DNA from: CAWHJB01 sp963698715
GTDB lineage: Bacteria; Chloroflexota; Anaerolineae; Anaerolineales; UBA4823
Assembly (NCBI GenBank): GCA_963698715.1
Contig: CAVORW010000001.1
Span: 310,001 to 374,000 of the forward strand
Length of the DNA: 64,000 nucleotides
Direction of reading: 5' to 3'
Positions 26,657 through 36,533 of the stretch are shown here, one piece after another; position 1 is the first letter of the stretch, and each line of letters starts with the position of its first letter. The position numbers were made by a program, and so were the translations under genes. The notes under the pieces were generated by a model. That model searched no databases. It saw only the letters and a list, made by a program, of their open reading frames with translations, and was not told the DNA's origin.

Positions 26657-27755
26657 TTGTTACCTCGTTATATAAATTAAAATATTTCAAGGCAATACTC
26701 GACTGAGAATATTCACTGAGGTCGTATCGCTTAATATCAAGAAATCTATCAGAAGATAATGCAAATTCTATTTTATTAGCGAGTTCGACGATATCCTGCG
26801 GTTGAACTAAATAACCATTCCATCCATCAGTAATAACATCCGGGATCCCACCAACTCTTGTTGCAACGACTGGTTTGCATGCAGCCAATGCTTCTAATAT
26901 AACATTAGGCATTCCTTCCCCATAACTTGGTAATACCAACAAATCACTTATCTGGATGTAAGGGTCTACATCAGTTTGAGGGCCTAGAAGAAATACGTTC
27001 TCAATTTTATTATCTTTGATTATTTGAGACATATCACTGAGGTGCTTTCCATCGCCCACAAACAATAAAACAACTTTCACGCCTTTGATGGTTAGAAGCC
27101 TATGTGCCTCGACTAAATCAAAGATCCCTTTTCCTTTTACCATCCTGCCTACGAAGATCAGTATTTTATGATGATCTGGAATGCCAATAGATTTGCGTAG
27201 ACAAAATAAATGTTCTTGCTGGAATTTTTTTATTTCTGGAGCAGGGTTATTGATCTGGATAAGTTTTTCAGGAACTATTCCGGACTTAAGCATGCGGTGA
27301 TAAGTTTGTTTATCAACAGCTACTACTTTATCTGCCCTATTCGTAGCAACATTATCCAACCAACTGTATAGACGAATTTTCACACCAGTTTCGTCAATGA
27401 TCCCATGCTTGGTTATAACTACTTTAAATCCTCCTTTTTTCATATCGAGAATAACCCTTGTAATGACATTACCTCGAAAGCCTTGTGTGTGAACGACGTC
27501 GAACTCATTACTTTGTATAAAGCTTGCCAGTCTTGACAACGCACTAATGTCACGTGGGCCGTGATATGGTATCCAGGCTAAGTTCAGTCCGATTGCTTTT
27601 GCCTGTTGAACCAGCCATCCTTCTGGCGAGTTTGAAAGATATCCAACCGTTAAGGATAACCCATTCAATTTCGCCAATGCAGGATAAATCCTAATAAGCT
27701 GTGTATTGATCCCCCCGATTGACGAACTTTCGCGTAGGTCAAGTACTCTTAACAT
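26643..27755 (-). CDS. glycosyltransferase family 4
   Basis: A 370-aa GT-B enzyme. The N-terminal part has SSIGGINTQLIRIYPAL and VVHTQGFRGNVITR; the C-terminal domain shows LIFVGRMVKGKGIFDLVEAH, VLLFVGDGKHLSDM and LPSYGEGMPNVILEALAACKPVVATRVGGIPDVI, the EX7E donor-binding pattern. Polysaccharide assembly is the likely role; sugar unknown. It overlaps both neighbours by 14-17 bp, showing a tight operon. Confidence 0.9.
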   Translation of the reverse strand: MLRVLDLRESSSIGGINTQLIRIYPALAKLNGLSLTVGYLSNSPEGWLVQQAKAIGLNLAWIPYHGPRDISALSRLASFIQSNEFDVVHTQGFRGNVITRVILDMKKGGFKVVITKHGIIDETGVKIRLYSWLDNVATNRADKVVAVDKQTYHRMLKSGIVPEKLIQINNPAPEIKKFQQEHLFCLRKSIGIPDHHKILIFVGRMVKGKGIFDLVEAHRLLTIKGVKVVLLFVGDGKHLSDMSQIIKDNKIENVFLLGPQTDVDPYIQISDLLVLPSYGEGMPNVILEALAACKPVVATRVGGIPDVITDGWNGYLVQPQDIVELANKIEFALSSDRFLDIKRYDLSEYSQSSIALKYFNLYNEVTNAQS

Positions 27756-29100
27756 GATTCTTTACATCAGTAAGCTCAGACCTTAATACTCTGATTAATA
27801 AGACTTGGACTCCAGCCATTACCCATAATATTTTCCTGGTTTCCATACCTCCACCCTGTAAAATGTAGAGCATATAGGTAATCATCGCAGAAAATATTAG
27901 GGTAGCTAATACATAATAATTCGATTCAATAGTATATTTACGTTGTTTAATTATCAATTTTCCCAAATAATATGATGGATATATCATAAATATTAAATAG
28001 AAGAATAACCCTATAATGCCCACATCCAATGATATACCTAAGTAAACATTATGGGGACTCAATGCTGAAAAATTATAATAATGTGGAATAGAAGTTGTTT
28101 TTAGAAGTTGTATACCCCCATTCCCAATGCCATAACCAATAATAGGGCTTCTCAAGAAATTATTGATTGCTGAAGGCCAAATAAGTGTTACTCTGTCTAA
28201 TTCTTCATTGCCTAAAGTGGCAAATCTAGATAAGTAACCACTAGGTATATTGATAAATATAATTAGGGTTAGAAATCCAAGGAAAAATAAATACGGCAAT
28301 TTTTTCTTTTGAAGAAATACGGAGATCAATGCGAATATAAAAAAAGATACCAATCCTGCCCGGGATTTTGTATATAAATCAGTAATGAGCATTGAAATGA
28401 AAGTCGTAAAATATATATACATTAATATCGTTCTAGAAAAATGTTTTATCCCCCAATATAGTGGTGGAATCAATGTAATGCTGAGCATAAAATAATAATT
28501 CTGATCATTGGTCGCGCCAAATAAACGTTCAAAGTCCGCAGTAGAATTTACCAATTGACTTATTTGATAGATACCACTAATGACTAGTCCAACACCACCG
28601 CAAGCCAACGCAATTAATGTGTAATTGATAGCTCTCCTATCATCATTCTGGTTGATTATCATGAAATATAGTATGCTCAAGAGAGAATAGCTAGTTAGGA
28701 ATTGAAGAGACGAATTTAAATCATTGCTCCACAGAAGGGAAATGACGGCCCAAGCGAGAAACACCAGCAGAGATTTAAATGGAACATCAATTCGAAATTT
28801 ATACTTCTTGATTAATGCATTAAGCATGAAACTTGCGAAGGCAAGTAGACCGATGCCTTTGATTATGATGGCAAAATTATCTTTTAAAAAATATTCAACA
28901 GGAATGGTTAATATAAAAATAAAATAGGCAATTTCTGGTTTTATGAGTAGAACAATTACGGTAATTGCAGCGAGAAGAGGTATAAATAAATTATTATTTA
29001 TGGATAATCCAAGTGAAATGGAAAATAAGATTGTAAAAGAAATAAATAATATATTGAGCAACCTAGATTTGCTTCCGAGAAAATAATTAGCTAGCATCAA
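27739..29100 (-). CDS. O-antigen polymerase/ligase-like membrane protein (Wzy-type)
   Basis: A 453-aa protein with about 11-12 hydrophobic segments and the Wzy_C-type large loop (LIWPSAINNFLRSPIIGYGIGNG, SALSPHNVYLGISLDVGIIGL). Likely polymerises the repeat units of the glycan made by the AT-rich block. It differs strongly in base composition from the other Wzy-like gene at 17108-18496, so the two are not recent duplicates. Overlaps both flanking genes. Confidence 0.82.
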   Translation of the reverse strand: MMLANYFLGSKSRLLNILFISFTILFSISLGLSINNNLFIPLLAAITVIVLLIKPEIAYFIFILTIPVEYFLKDNFAIIIKGIGLLAFASFMLNALIKKYKFRIDVPFKSLLVFLAWAVISLLWSNDLNSSLQFLTSYSLLSILYFMIINQNDDRRAINYTLIALACGGVGLVISGIYQISQLVNSTADFERLFGATNDQNYYFMLSITLIPPLYWGIKHFSRTILMYIYFTTFISMLITDLYTKSRAGLVSFFIFALISVFLQKKKLPYLFFLGFLTLIIFINIPSGYLSRFATLGNEELDRVTLIWPSAINNFLRSPIIGYGIGNGGIQLLKTTSIPHYYNFSALSPHNVYLGISLDVGIIGLFFYLIFMIYPSYYLGKLIIKQRKYTIESNYYVLATLIFSAMITYMLYILQGGGMETRKILWVMAGVQVLLIRVLRSELTDVKNHVKST

Positions 29101-30356
29101 ATTTACTCATCATGATTTTGTCGAATAGATTGGCTAGTTCTTTAGCATGTTCTCTTCTGTTGAATGTTTCCTCAATATGTTTGGAGAGTATCTTAAAATC
29201 GTCCAGAATAATCGTGTGATCAAGGTTCAGGTACCAACTAAACACATTTTCAATATCTTGTTCGTTTATCGTATCACCAATAATCATGACACTTTTTCGA
29301 TCCGATAACATATCTTCTAGCTGTTGTGATTTTCCAATAATTAGTATAGGTCTCTGAGAATAGATATACTCAAAAATCTTGCTTGAAACTTCAGCATTGG
29401 AACTTGAGTGTACCCCAATGATCAGTAATAGGATATCTGCTGATTTTTCAAGGTGTAAGGCTTCTGTATAGGTTACGTTTTCAAATTGTTGTAAAACAAT
29501 ATTTGGTGAACCAAGCTTTTTCGATAGAACGTTTTTCGGGACAAAACCGATTAATTCTATATTTATTGTATTTTTTATGAGATTTTTCATACAGTAAGCA
29601 TCAAGGGAATTAATAAATTGCTTAAGAATGCCCTCCCTTGCACCATAGATCGCACCTAAGTGGCGGATAAAAATACGATCCTTATTTACCCTTCGATTTC
29701 CTTCAATCTGAAGATCAATAAAATCAGCAGGATCGATACCATTGTTTATTACAGTTACGTCAGGAGATAAGTGCTTCCACATTTTTTTATGCTCCAGACT
29801 TCGGCCATTATTTGTGACAATTACTTTATCAGCAACTCTCAACAATTCTTTTTCAAATAGATAATCCCAATATTTGTAAATTCTGGGACCTATTCTATAA
29901 GGAGTTAAGTACCATTGATCGCGATAATCTAGTATTAATGGCTTCTTTGTAATTCGATGAACTATATATGCTGCTATGAAATTGGCAGTTGGAGGTGTAG
30001 ACGCGAAAAATTATTTTACAGTCGTGTTTGTTTATAAGAGCAATTGTCCTAACAACCACATTTGCTGTCCAAAGCAATAAATCCCCCGGGCATGGTAAAA
30101 ATTTGGAAACCCAATGTCTGCCTCGAAACCTAGGTAATGGGTCATTAATATGATGAATAATAATGTCGTCAGTAGGAATTATCGTGTTGTCAATATCAGG
30201 ATAAGAATTAATCTTCGTTGTTATAACGATTGGATCCCACCCATTATTTTTTATATAGTAAGCCAGTTTACCTAAACGAATAGAAGCAGCGGCTTGCGAC
30301 CCGCCAGCCGGAGGGAATATATATGATAATAAAATAAATTTCTTGTCTCTACTCAT
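29087..30356 (-). CDS. glycosyltransferase family 4, split by a frameshift
   Basis: The first part (from 30356) starts SRDKKFILLSYIFPPAGGSQAAASIRLGKLA, a GT4 acceptor domain. At about 30005-30010 the frame is lost; in the other frame it goes on FASTPPTANFIAAYIVHR, LDYRDQWY and then LLRVADKVIVTNNGRSLEH and VTVINNGIDPADF, the donor domain. The length is 3n+1, and the break falls on a TTTTT run (ATAATTTTTCGCG), so one surplus T explains it. Homopolymer location favours a sequencing error or slippage (phase variation is possible). Overlaps the flippase gene by 8 bp. Confidence 0.82.
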
Positions 30357-31863
30357 TATGAATGACCGACATTTTCTTCATTATATTAAATCGATCCCCA
30401 TAAAATACTGAAACAATGAATAGATAAAATACCAAAGCAAATCCAAAATATAACGCCAAAGATAAACCAATGAGAAGACTATTCCCGTCAGTAGTAATCC
30501 AGGTGCTGAGAATTAATTTACTCAAATAAACGCTAACAATTGATATTAATAATATTTTCGACAACTCAACAATTGGATAGTATTTAGATAGATTAACTTT
30601 AAACAATTGGCAGTATCTAAATAATAAGTAAAAAGAAGGAACAATATTTGATAATAAAACCACGTAGGCCATTCCTGCAATTCCAAATAACTTGGTAAGG
30701 GGAAAAGACAGCACAAGCATAACAATAACACTTATTAATGATGAATTCATAATCAGTTTTGAGCTTCCAACCACTTTTGCGAGGCTTGCGTATTCGATTA
30801 CTCTGATATAGGCTATCAAAGCAAATATCCTAAATGGAATACTACTTTCCGCATAATTGCTCGAAAATAGAAACTTAACGACCGGTTCAGCAAAAACCAC
30901 ACAAAATGTTGTTGGCAAGTAAATAGCAAGTGCTGATCTTTCACAGGCTATTTTCCAACGGCGAAAGATATTCTCCATATTATTTTTTTGATAATCTTGC
31001 ATTAATTGGGGAATGAGTACATTTGAAACAGAGTAACCGATTGTGCCAATAAAAGGTATTTCCCTAGCTCCAAGGCTATAAATGGCAAAATTTTGAGTGC
31101 TTAAAAGGATTGACATAACTACTTTATCAAAATAACTAAGGACATAACCTGGCAATCGGCCTACTTGAATGGGCCATAAATATTTTGTTACTTCGATAAT
31201 AATATCCTTATCAATCCATTTGGATTTTGCAAAAAGGTATTTTCTCAACAGGACTGGGATCGTTAAGAATTTTAATAATGATACGGATACCCACATCATC
31301 AAAGCATATTCGAAACTTTTCCCCAGCCAAATGGGGATTACTATTGATATTAGTGACAAAATAGCAAAGGTTGTTTCCAGTCCTGTAGCAAATAACGAAT
31401 GCCCTTCGCTCAAATAGATTGGCCTGATGATCATACTTGGGATAGATCCCAATGGTATCAACGAGGTTATTGCTAGGGTGAATTTTAGACTTGGATTATC
31501 GTAAAAGGACGATAAAACAGGTGCCAACAATATTAACCCGATTGTCGCCAATAAGCCGAGAACCGTTGTGAATATCAGTAAAATTTTGGCAAAGGATTCA
31601 CGTTCCCTTCCATAAAACAAGTTCCAAAACCGATAGATAGAATTGCTTATGCCAAACTCGAAAATATTTATTGCCATCGTAATTAAGTATATGATTTGTC
31701 GATAAGTTCCCATTGTGCTTACAGTAATTAATCTTGCTAATATCATTGTTGAGACAAAACTCGAAATGAAAGTAATAGCGTCACCCAAAACAACTAATGA
31801 TATTTGTTTTCCAAGGGAGCCAAAGATATTATTAAATTTATTTTGCATGTTGTTGATGTTCAC
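30349..31863 (-). CDS. polysaccharide flippase (Wzx/MATE-like)
   Basis: A 504-aa protein with about 14 hydrophobic segments, typical of the polysaccharide transporter family. The N-terminal LGKQISLVVLGDAITFISSFVSTMILARLI and SVSTMGTYRQIIYLI regions fit Wzx-type flippases, which move undecaprenyl-linked repeat units across the membrane. AT-rich. It starts 8 bp after the methyltransferase stop. The polymer partner is probably the Wzy-type protein two genes downstream. Confidence 0.87.
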   Translation of the reverse strand: MNINNMQNKFNNIFGSLGKQISLVVLGDAITFISSFVSTMILARLITVSTMGTYRQIIYLITMAINIFEFGISNSIYRFWNLFYGRERESFAKILLIFTTVLGLLATIGLILLAPVLSSFYDNPSLKFTLAITSLIPLGSIPSMIIRPIYLSEGHSLFATGLETTFAILSLISIVIPIWLGKSFEYALMMWVSVSLLKFLTIPVLLRKYLFAKSKWIDKDIIIEVTKYLWPIQVGRLPGYVLSYFDKVVMSILLSTQNFAIYSLGAREIPFIGTIGYSVSNVLIPQLMQDYQKNNMENIFRRWKIACERSALAIYLPTTFCVVFAEPVVKFLFSSNYAESSIPFRIFALIAYIRVIEYASLAKVVGSSKLIMNSSLISVIVMLVLSFPLTKLFGIAGMAYVVLLSNIVPSFYLLFRYCQLFKVNLSKYYPIVELSKILLISIVSVYLSKLILSTWITTDGNSLLIGLSLALYFGFALVFYLFIVSVFYGDRFNIMKKMSVIHNE

Positions 31864-31871
31864 TGATCAGT

Positions 31872-32672
31872 TTATTTTGAAAGCTCGTATAAGGCTAAAA
31901 ACCAAATATATGTATGTTTCCTTAATGGCCAATTCTGTTTGATAACATTCTTTATCCTTTTGACCAAGCGAGAGAGCGAAGTAGAAATATCTATATCTGT
32001 ATCATTAACTTTCGGTGATGCTCCACATTGAGGGCAAATTGAGTAGTTCGTGAAAGGTGCTTTGCTACCTCTTAGTCTATGTATCTCTGGATAGGGGAAA
32101 AGCGTATATGTTTTATAAATTGGTTTTAGTATTATTAAGGTTACTGTGGATCCGAAATCGTCAAATAGATACTTAAGATCATGTTCGGAAAAACTTCGCA
32201 TGTGATGATATGGATGAAATACACAATAACAGTTTGTACAATATACCTGGGCTCCCGCCAAATCCTCCTTGTAAGGAGTGGTTAATAATATATTGGCTTT
32301 CGCGACGCGAACTAACTCTGACAAGGATTTATGATATATCGTAATTGGCAGATGTTCTATGACTTCCGATGCAATAACTAAATCAAAACTATCATCATCA
32401 AATGGCAAATTTCTGATGTCGGCCTGACTAGAGTCAAACTTCACATGTTTTAAAGCCGTAAAACTCCTGTCTACTCCGACTACGATAGAGGCGGAATGTA
32501 TTTGGTTTGTGATAAAACCATTCCCACAGCCCACATCTAAAACCGTTCCTATACTATCGGGTATTGATTGGAGAATTTGGTTGAGTCTTTCATATTCTTG
32601 AGATGAATATTTATCAAGATCCCAGTAAGCATTAATATCAAACATGTCGAATTGTGATTTGTCAAACATCAT
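31872..32672 (-). CDS. class I SAM-dependent methyltransferase with zinc-ribbon-like Cys pairs
   Basis: A roughly 266-aa protein. SAM motif I is TVLDVGCGNGFITNQI; motif II region FDLVIASEVIEHLPI. After the methyltransferase fold come YCTNCYCVFHPYHH and SICPQCGASP, two Cys-x2-Cys pairs that could hold zinc. It is the first gene of the AT-rich operon; sugar or lipid methylation is inferred from context. The start is uncertain: ATGs at 32670-32672 and 32667-32669 and an upstream TTG (32684) all lack a clear ribosome-binding site. Confidence 0.82.
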   Translation of the reverse strand: MMFDKSQFDMFDINAYWDLDKYSSQEYERLNQILQSIPDSIGTVLDVGCGNGFITNQIHSASIVVGVDRSFTALKHVKFDSSQADIRNLPFDDDSFDLVIASEVIEHLPITIYHKSLSELVRVAKANILLTTPYKEDLAGAQVYCTNCYCVFHPYHHMRSFSEHDLKYLFDDFGSTVTLIILKPIYKTYTLFPYPEIHRLRGSKAPFTNYSICPQCGASPKVNDTDIDISTSLSRLVKRIKNVIKQNWPLRKHTYIWFLALYELSK

Positions 32673-33057
32673 AAGTAATCGCAAAACAAGATTGGATGAA
32701 ATTAAATCAGTACTATGATTTTTTAGGGAAACTTGTCAGATAACTCATCAAGAAAGAAGTTATGCAGGTCAAGGGGAAATTGGGCGTTTATTGGCGGGCA
32801 TTGCCTGCCGATCTCCCACCTACCCCAACTGAGTGAGTTCTAATAAATATCGATTGGAGCAAGCTCTAACAATGAATGTAATTTACTGTATAAACACGCC
32901 AATAATATCAGCTATGCCTCTCGCTGAGCATCTACGAGAGTGATAATATAGCCGCTTAGTCGACAAAACCTGTAACCATCAATTCCCATCATGGGTGCCT
33001 TATTGATAGGCTGCAGTTCTGAACAACTGAAAGCCTGTCATGCGAGATATCCCATGT
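32673..33057. other. intergenic region with no recognisable gene
   Basis: About 385 bp between the AT-rich operon and the DUF559 remnant. I see an imperfect hairpin (GGCGGGCA...TGCCTGCC near 32792-32808) but no open frame with a ribosome-binding site and no clear promoter. It marks the right border of the AT-rich block. Confidence 0.6.
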
Positions 33058-33387
33058 TTATTTGATACCCACATCAATCCCATCAATAGCCTCGCAAACT
33101 ACTTCAAAATTATGCAAAACCTCGTCGTTGGTATAGCGCAGCACCCGCAAACCGTAGCCTTAAAAAATCTGGGTGCGCTGAGCGTCGTGCGCCTTACCGG
33201 CATCCGAAAAATGCGAACCGCCATCCACTTCGGTCACCAGCTTCAAGCTGGCGCAGTAAAAATCGACCATAAAATGATCGATTGGTCTTTGCCGAACGAC
33301 CTGGTGCTTGCGCATCTGGCGAGCGCGTCCCACCAGGTCGGGATTGTAGGGCAGGTGAAAACCTGTATCGACGGCCTTGCGGTTCAC
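33058..33387 (-). pseudogene. degenerate DUF559 (Vsr-like endonuclease) gene
   Basis: The minus strand encodes RPIDHFMVDFYCASLKLV then EVDGGSH, the core of DUF559 proteins (restriction-endonuclease-like fold). An in-frame TAA (33160-33162) interrupts it, after which the same frame goes on GYGLRVLRYTNDEVLHNFE to a natural stop at 33058. Compared with the family, the segment of about 25 residues before VVRQRPIDHF (normally ...LLWQ.LR....G.KFRRQ) is missing too. Deletion plus nonsense codon mean a dead gene. Such genes often ride with mobile DNA. Confidence 0.7.
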
Positions 33388-33422
33388 GGCTGGCTGCTTG
33401 AGAGGCTGCCCGGGAGAATCAG

Positions 33423-35121
33423 CTAGACCTCAGCCGTCCAATCATTCGGCTCAGGCCGCTTGGCTTTCTTACTCCCATTCTCCACCCCCTCAGTCGAAAT
33501 ATATGCTTCCTGGCTGGCCTGGGAGTAGCGGTAGTACCCGTAGCGCCCGTAGCGGCGCTTTTTGACATCCAGGTTGTTGATCACCACCCCCAGGATGTTG
33601 GCCTTGACGCGCCGCAGCTGGTCCACGGCCTGGCGGGCCACGCCGCGCCGGGTTTCGCCGGGCATGACCACCAGCAGCACCCCATCCACGTGCGGGGCCA
33701 GGATCGAGGCGTCCGCCACCACCAGGGCCGGGGGCGTGTCGATCACCAGGATGTCGGCTCGCCCGCTCAGTTCGTCCAGCAGGGCCAGCATGCGCTTGGA
33801 GCTGAGCAGCTCGGCCGGGTTGGGGGGCAGCGGCCCGCTGGTCAGCACGCCCAGGCCGTCCACCCCGCCCGGTTTGACCGAGCCGTTCAGGCCGGGCTGA
33901 CTGCTCGAAGAACAGCTGCGAGAGCCCGCTGTGGTTGCTGAGGGCCAGCCGGCGGTGCAGGGTGGGGCGGCGGAAGTCGCAGTCCAGCAGGGCCACCTGC
34001 TTGCCGCTCTGGGCCAGGGCCACCGCCAGGTTGGCGGCGATGGTGGTTTTGCCCTCGCCCGGCTCGGTGCTGGTGATCAGCAGGCGCTGCAGCGGCTTGT
34101 CCACACTGGCGTACTGCACGTTGGTGCGCAGGGTCCGGAAGGCCTCGGCGGCTGGCGAGCGCGGCGCGGCCAGGGTCGCCAGGGAGCCGTTCTGGCCTTC
34201 GTGGCGCCCAATCACCCCCAGCACCGGCAGGCCCAGGGTGCGGCCGATATCCTCCGGAGTTTTGAGGGTATCGTCCAGGGCCTCGCGGCCAACCACCGCC
34301 CCGCTGGCAAGCAGCACGCCCAGGACAGCCGCCAGCAGGGTGTTCTGCAGCTTCTTGGGCCGCACCGGGTCGGCGGGGATGATCGGCGATTGGATCTGGA
34401 CCACGGACGAAATGCTTTGGGCCTCCGACAGGCGCACCTGCTCGTAGCTTTGCAGCAGAGTGGAGTAGATCTGGCGGTAATCGGTGATCTTGCTCTCCAG
34501 GTTGTCTTTCTCGGCCGGGTCGCTGCTATCGGCCAGCTGGGCGGCGTAGTCATCGATCTGGCTCTGGACGTCGGCCATCTGGGCTTCCAGGCTGGTCTTG
34601 GACTGGCTGAAGCGCCCGGTTTGGATCTCCTGGATCTGGCTGGCGAAGACCGTTACCAGCTGGTTGGCGAGCGCAACTGCCTGGGTTGGGACGCTTGATT
34701 CAACCTGGATCTGGATCAGCTGGGTGTCGCGCACTGGCTGGACGCTGACCATCTCCTGCAGGTCCTCCAGTGGGATGGCCAGATCAAGCTCGCTGGCGGC
34801 TTGCAGCAGCACGTCTTCGCTGGCGATCATCTGCGAGTAGGTGCGGGTCAGGCGCTCAGAGGCCAGCAGTGAGTTGTAGTCGGTGGTGCGGGAGGAGGGC
34901 GCTTCGTTGACCAGCAGGGTGGTGGCGATCTGGTAAACGGGCGTGATCTGGCTGCTGACCAGGTAGGCGGCCGCCCCCGCCAGCAGGCCGGCCAGGGCGA
35001 TCAGCCAGGCCCACTGCCAGAACAGGGCCAGGTATTCGCGGATGTTCAGGCTCTCTTCTTCTTGAACGGGTTCGAAGTTAAAGGGCAGCGCTGGCACTGG
35101 TTGGCTGGGGATTTCGGGCAT
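33423..35121 (-). CDS. Wzz/BY-kinase polysaccharide co-polymerase (Wzc/CpsD-like), frameshifted
   Basis: An N-terminal Wzz chain-length domain with two membrane helices (about residues 35-55 and 258-278) is fused to a bacterial tyrosine kinase: Walker A STEPGEGKTTIAANLA, Walker A' ALLDCDFRRPTLH, Walker B ILVIDTPPALVV, and a C-terminal Tyr cluster (KKRRYGRYGYYRYSQASQEAY) that is the usual autophosphorylation site. The frame is lost after LSQLFFEQS near 33890-33900 and regained in the frame that reads GVDGLGVLTSGPLPPNPAELL. Length 3n+1, so one extra base. It controls chain length and export. A -10 box lies about 80 bp upstream. Confidence 0.85.
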
Positions 35122-35412
35122 AGCGGTTCATCCTTATTGATAAGTATCGGTTGCCTGCCTACCCGAGGCTAAGCAAAGCGGGCAGGCGTGATCTGGCGTC
35201 CATTATACTGAAAGGCCGGGCAGTTTGGCGAGCGGCTCGCCGGCCAGCAGCGCACTCCAACTTCACAGGCTTTTATTGCTCCCACCTGCCGCGCTCCGCC
35301 CTTCCGACATCGGAGCCTGGCGCCTGGTCTGCAATTTTTTCGCCCGCTCAGCTTTTTGGGCGTGCCCCGCAAAACGTTAACTATATAGGAAGCAGTTTGG
35401 TGAGCCGGCTGC
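35122..35412. promoter_or_regulatory. leader and candidate promoter of the tyrosine kinase gene
   Basis: On the minus strand a TATAAT lies at 35202-35207 with only a weak -35 (CGCCAA, 35225-35230). The leader contains a hairpin pairing GCCTGCC (35153-35159) with GGCAGGC (35181-35187). No other gene is seen in this 291-bp gap. Confidence 0.45.
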
Positions 35413-35649
35413 TCACTCAGGGGGCAGGATCTGGCCCGGGTAATATCGCAAAACGTCGTAGCTTTTGGAGGTGACGAGGAAACGCAGGCGGCCTTTTTCG
35501 ACCACCAGGCGCACTTCTCCAAAGGCGCCCACCGAAAGCAAAGCCTCTTCGATCATGGCAATCTGGCGCGCGTGCAGGAAGCGGGCCGGGTAGGCAAGCC
35601 CATCTTGGTCTTCTGGGTCCGGCATGAAGGTGCGGGTTTCATCTTCCAT
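35413..35649 (-). CDS. 78-aa protein of unknown function upstream of the polysaccharide locus
   Basis: A small soluble protein starting MEDETRTFMPDPEDQDG with an AAGGA ribosome-binding site. The middle LHARQIAMIEEALLSVGAFGEVRLVVEKGRLRFLVTS looks like a helix followed by two beta strands. No cysteine or membrane segment. The upstream part of the open frame lacks a start signal and was excluded. I do not recognise it; the same-strand placement before the kinase gene is the only clue to its role. Confidence 0.6.
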   Translation of the reverse strand: MEDETRTFMPDPEDQDGLAYPARFLHARQIAMIEEALLSVGAFGEVRLVVEKGRLRFLVTSKSYDVLRYYPGQILPPE

Positions 35650-36113
35650 GATCGGGTCCTTCAATTCTCTGTTCTGGGAGCGTGCAGCTTTCGTATCTAT
35701 AAGCCCCTGAGAGCACCAGGGCCATGCTGAAAACGGCTTTCCTGTCCTTAGACAAAACAAAAGCCATCGCGGGTGCTTTCACCTCTGCGATGTTGTAGTT
35801 TTGGATTTAGCCCGCCGGGCCCAGCTGTAATCCTGTGGGACAGTGGACCGCGCTGGTCGGCGACCAGGGCCGGCATGATCCAACAACTTGTGTCGCTTTA
35901 GATTAACAATAAATGAGCGCCAGGACTGTAAAATCCGGATAAATATGTGCGCACATTTCCTGGTAAGGGCTGATTGTAACACCCCTGGCCCGGCTTGTCT
36001 GGACAGCTTGGTTTGCAGATCTGTCAGGGCGCTCAGATTCCAGGTAAAATCGTTAGATTACCTACAATTTTTTTTGTATGTAATTTCACAATTTGCTAAC
36101 AACTTTAAATCAC
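35650..36113. other. intergenic region left of the cold-shock gene
   Basis: About 460 bp without a convincing gene. A hairpin with outer arms CATCGC (35768-35773) and GCGATG (35790-35795), followed on the minus strand by GCTTTTGTTTTG, looks like a weak minus-strand terminator. An AT-rich stretch precedes the cold-shock promoter at the right end. Confidence 0.55.
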
Positions 36114-36143
36114 TTGACATCTGTTCCAGTTGTGTGCTAGAAT
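36114..36143 (+). promoter_or_regulatory. cold-shock gene promoter
   Basis: Perfect -35 TTGACA (36114-36119), 18-bp spacer, -10 TAGAAT (36138-36143). It drives the csp gene after a leader of about 120 nt. Confidence 0.8.
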
Positions 36144-36149
36144 TAGTGG

Positions 36150-36270
36150 CTTGATTACAGAAGTTCCAAAACGATCCGCTCCGGTGGATTGTGAGCACAA
36201 AGAATGTCGTTCTTTTGGTTTGGAACCCATGCAAAACCCAAGCAACATCTTATGAAAGGAGTTCCAAATC
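36150..36270 (+). promoter_or_regulatory. structured 5' leader of the cold-shock mRNA
   Basis: The long leader can fold: GTTCCAAA (36163-36170) pairs with TTTGGAAC (36219-36226), extended by AACGA (36170-36174) with TCGTT (36207-36211). Long structured leaders are typical of cspA-type mRNAs, where folding changes with temperature. AAAGGAG precedes the ATG. Confidence 0.55.
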
Positions 36271-36480
36271 ATGTCCGAAAAAGAACAAGGCACTGTGAAG
36301 TGGTTCAACGGCTCGAAGGGCTACGGCTTTATTGAGCGCGATTCCGGCGGAGACGTTTTTGTCCATTTCAGCGCCATCGTCAGCGATGGCTACCGCAATC
36401 TTGATGAAGGCCAGCGGGTTGAATTCGTCGTGACCCAGGGCGCCAAGGGCCCCCAGGCTAGCGAAGTCTCCACCCTCTAA
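36271..36480 (+). CDS. cold-shock protein (CspA family)
   Basis: A 69-aa OB-fold RNA chaperone. RNP1 (KGYGFIERD) and RNP2 (DVFVHFSAI) are intact, and the protein starts EQGTVKWFNGSKGYGF as in the family. It melts RNA structure and aids translation at low temperature or in stress. It has its own promoter, a structured leader and a strong terminator, so it is a monocistronic unit lying between two minus-strand operons. Confidence 0.97.
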   Translation: MSEKEQGTVKWFNGSKGYGFIERDSGGDVFVHFSAIVSDGYRNLDEGQRVEFVVTQGAKGPQASEVSTL

Positions 36481-36500
36481 GCATCACTCTTGAATGATCC

Positions 36501-36533
36501 AAACAGGGCAGCGGGTCAACCGCTGCCCTGTTT
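36501..36533 (+). terminator. terminator of the cold-shock gene
   Basis: A 14-bp perfect stem (AAACAGGGCAGCGG, 36501-36514, with 36520-36533, 5-nt loop), 20 bp after the stop codon. Confidence 0.9.

Noticed and set aside
33040..33426. Plus-strand frame of 128 codons
   Set aside because: Antisense to the DUF559 remnant, whose protein motifs are clear on the minus strand.
33931..34698. Open frame of about 255 codons on the plus strand opposite the tyrosine kinase
   Set aside because: Antisense to strong Wzz/kinase motifs; the product is an unnatural Gln/Gly/Val-rich sequence.
35690..35800. Possible riboswitch in the region left of the cold-shock gene
   Set aside because: Hairpins are present but no match to a known riboswitch core that I could recognise.
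35779..35982. Short minus-strand frame of 67 codons
   Set aside because: No ribosome-binding site, skewed composition, and it includes a terminator-like hairpin.
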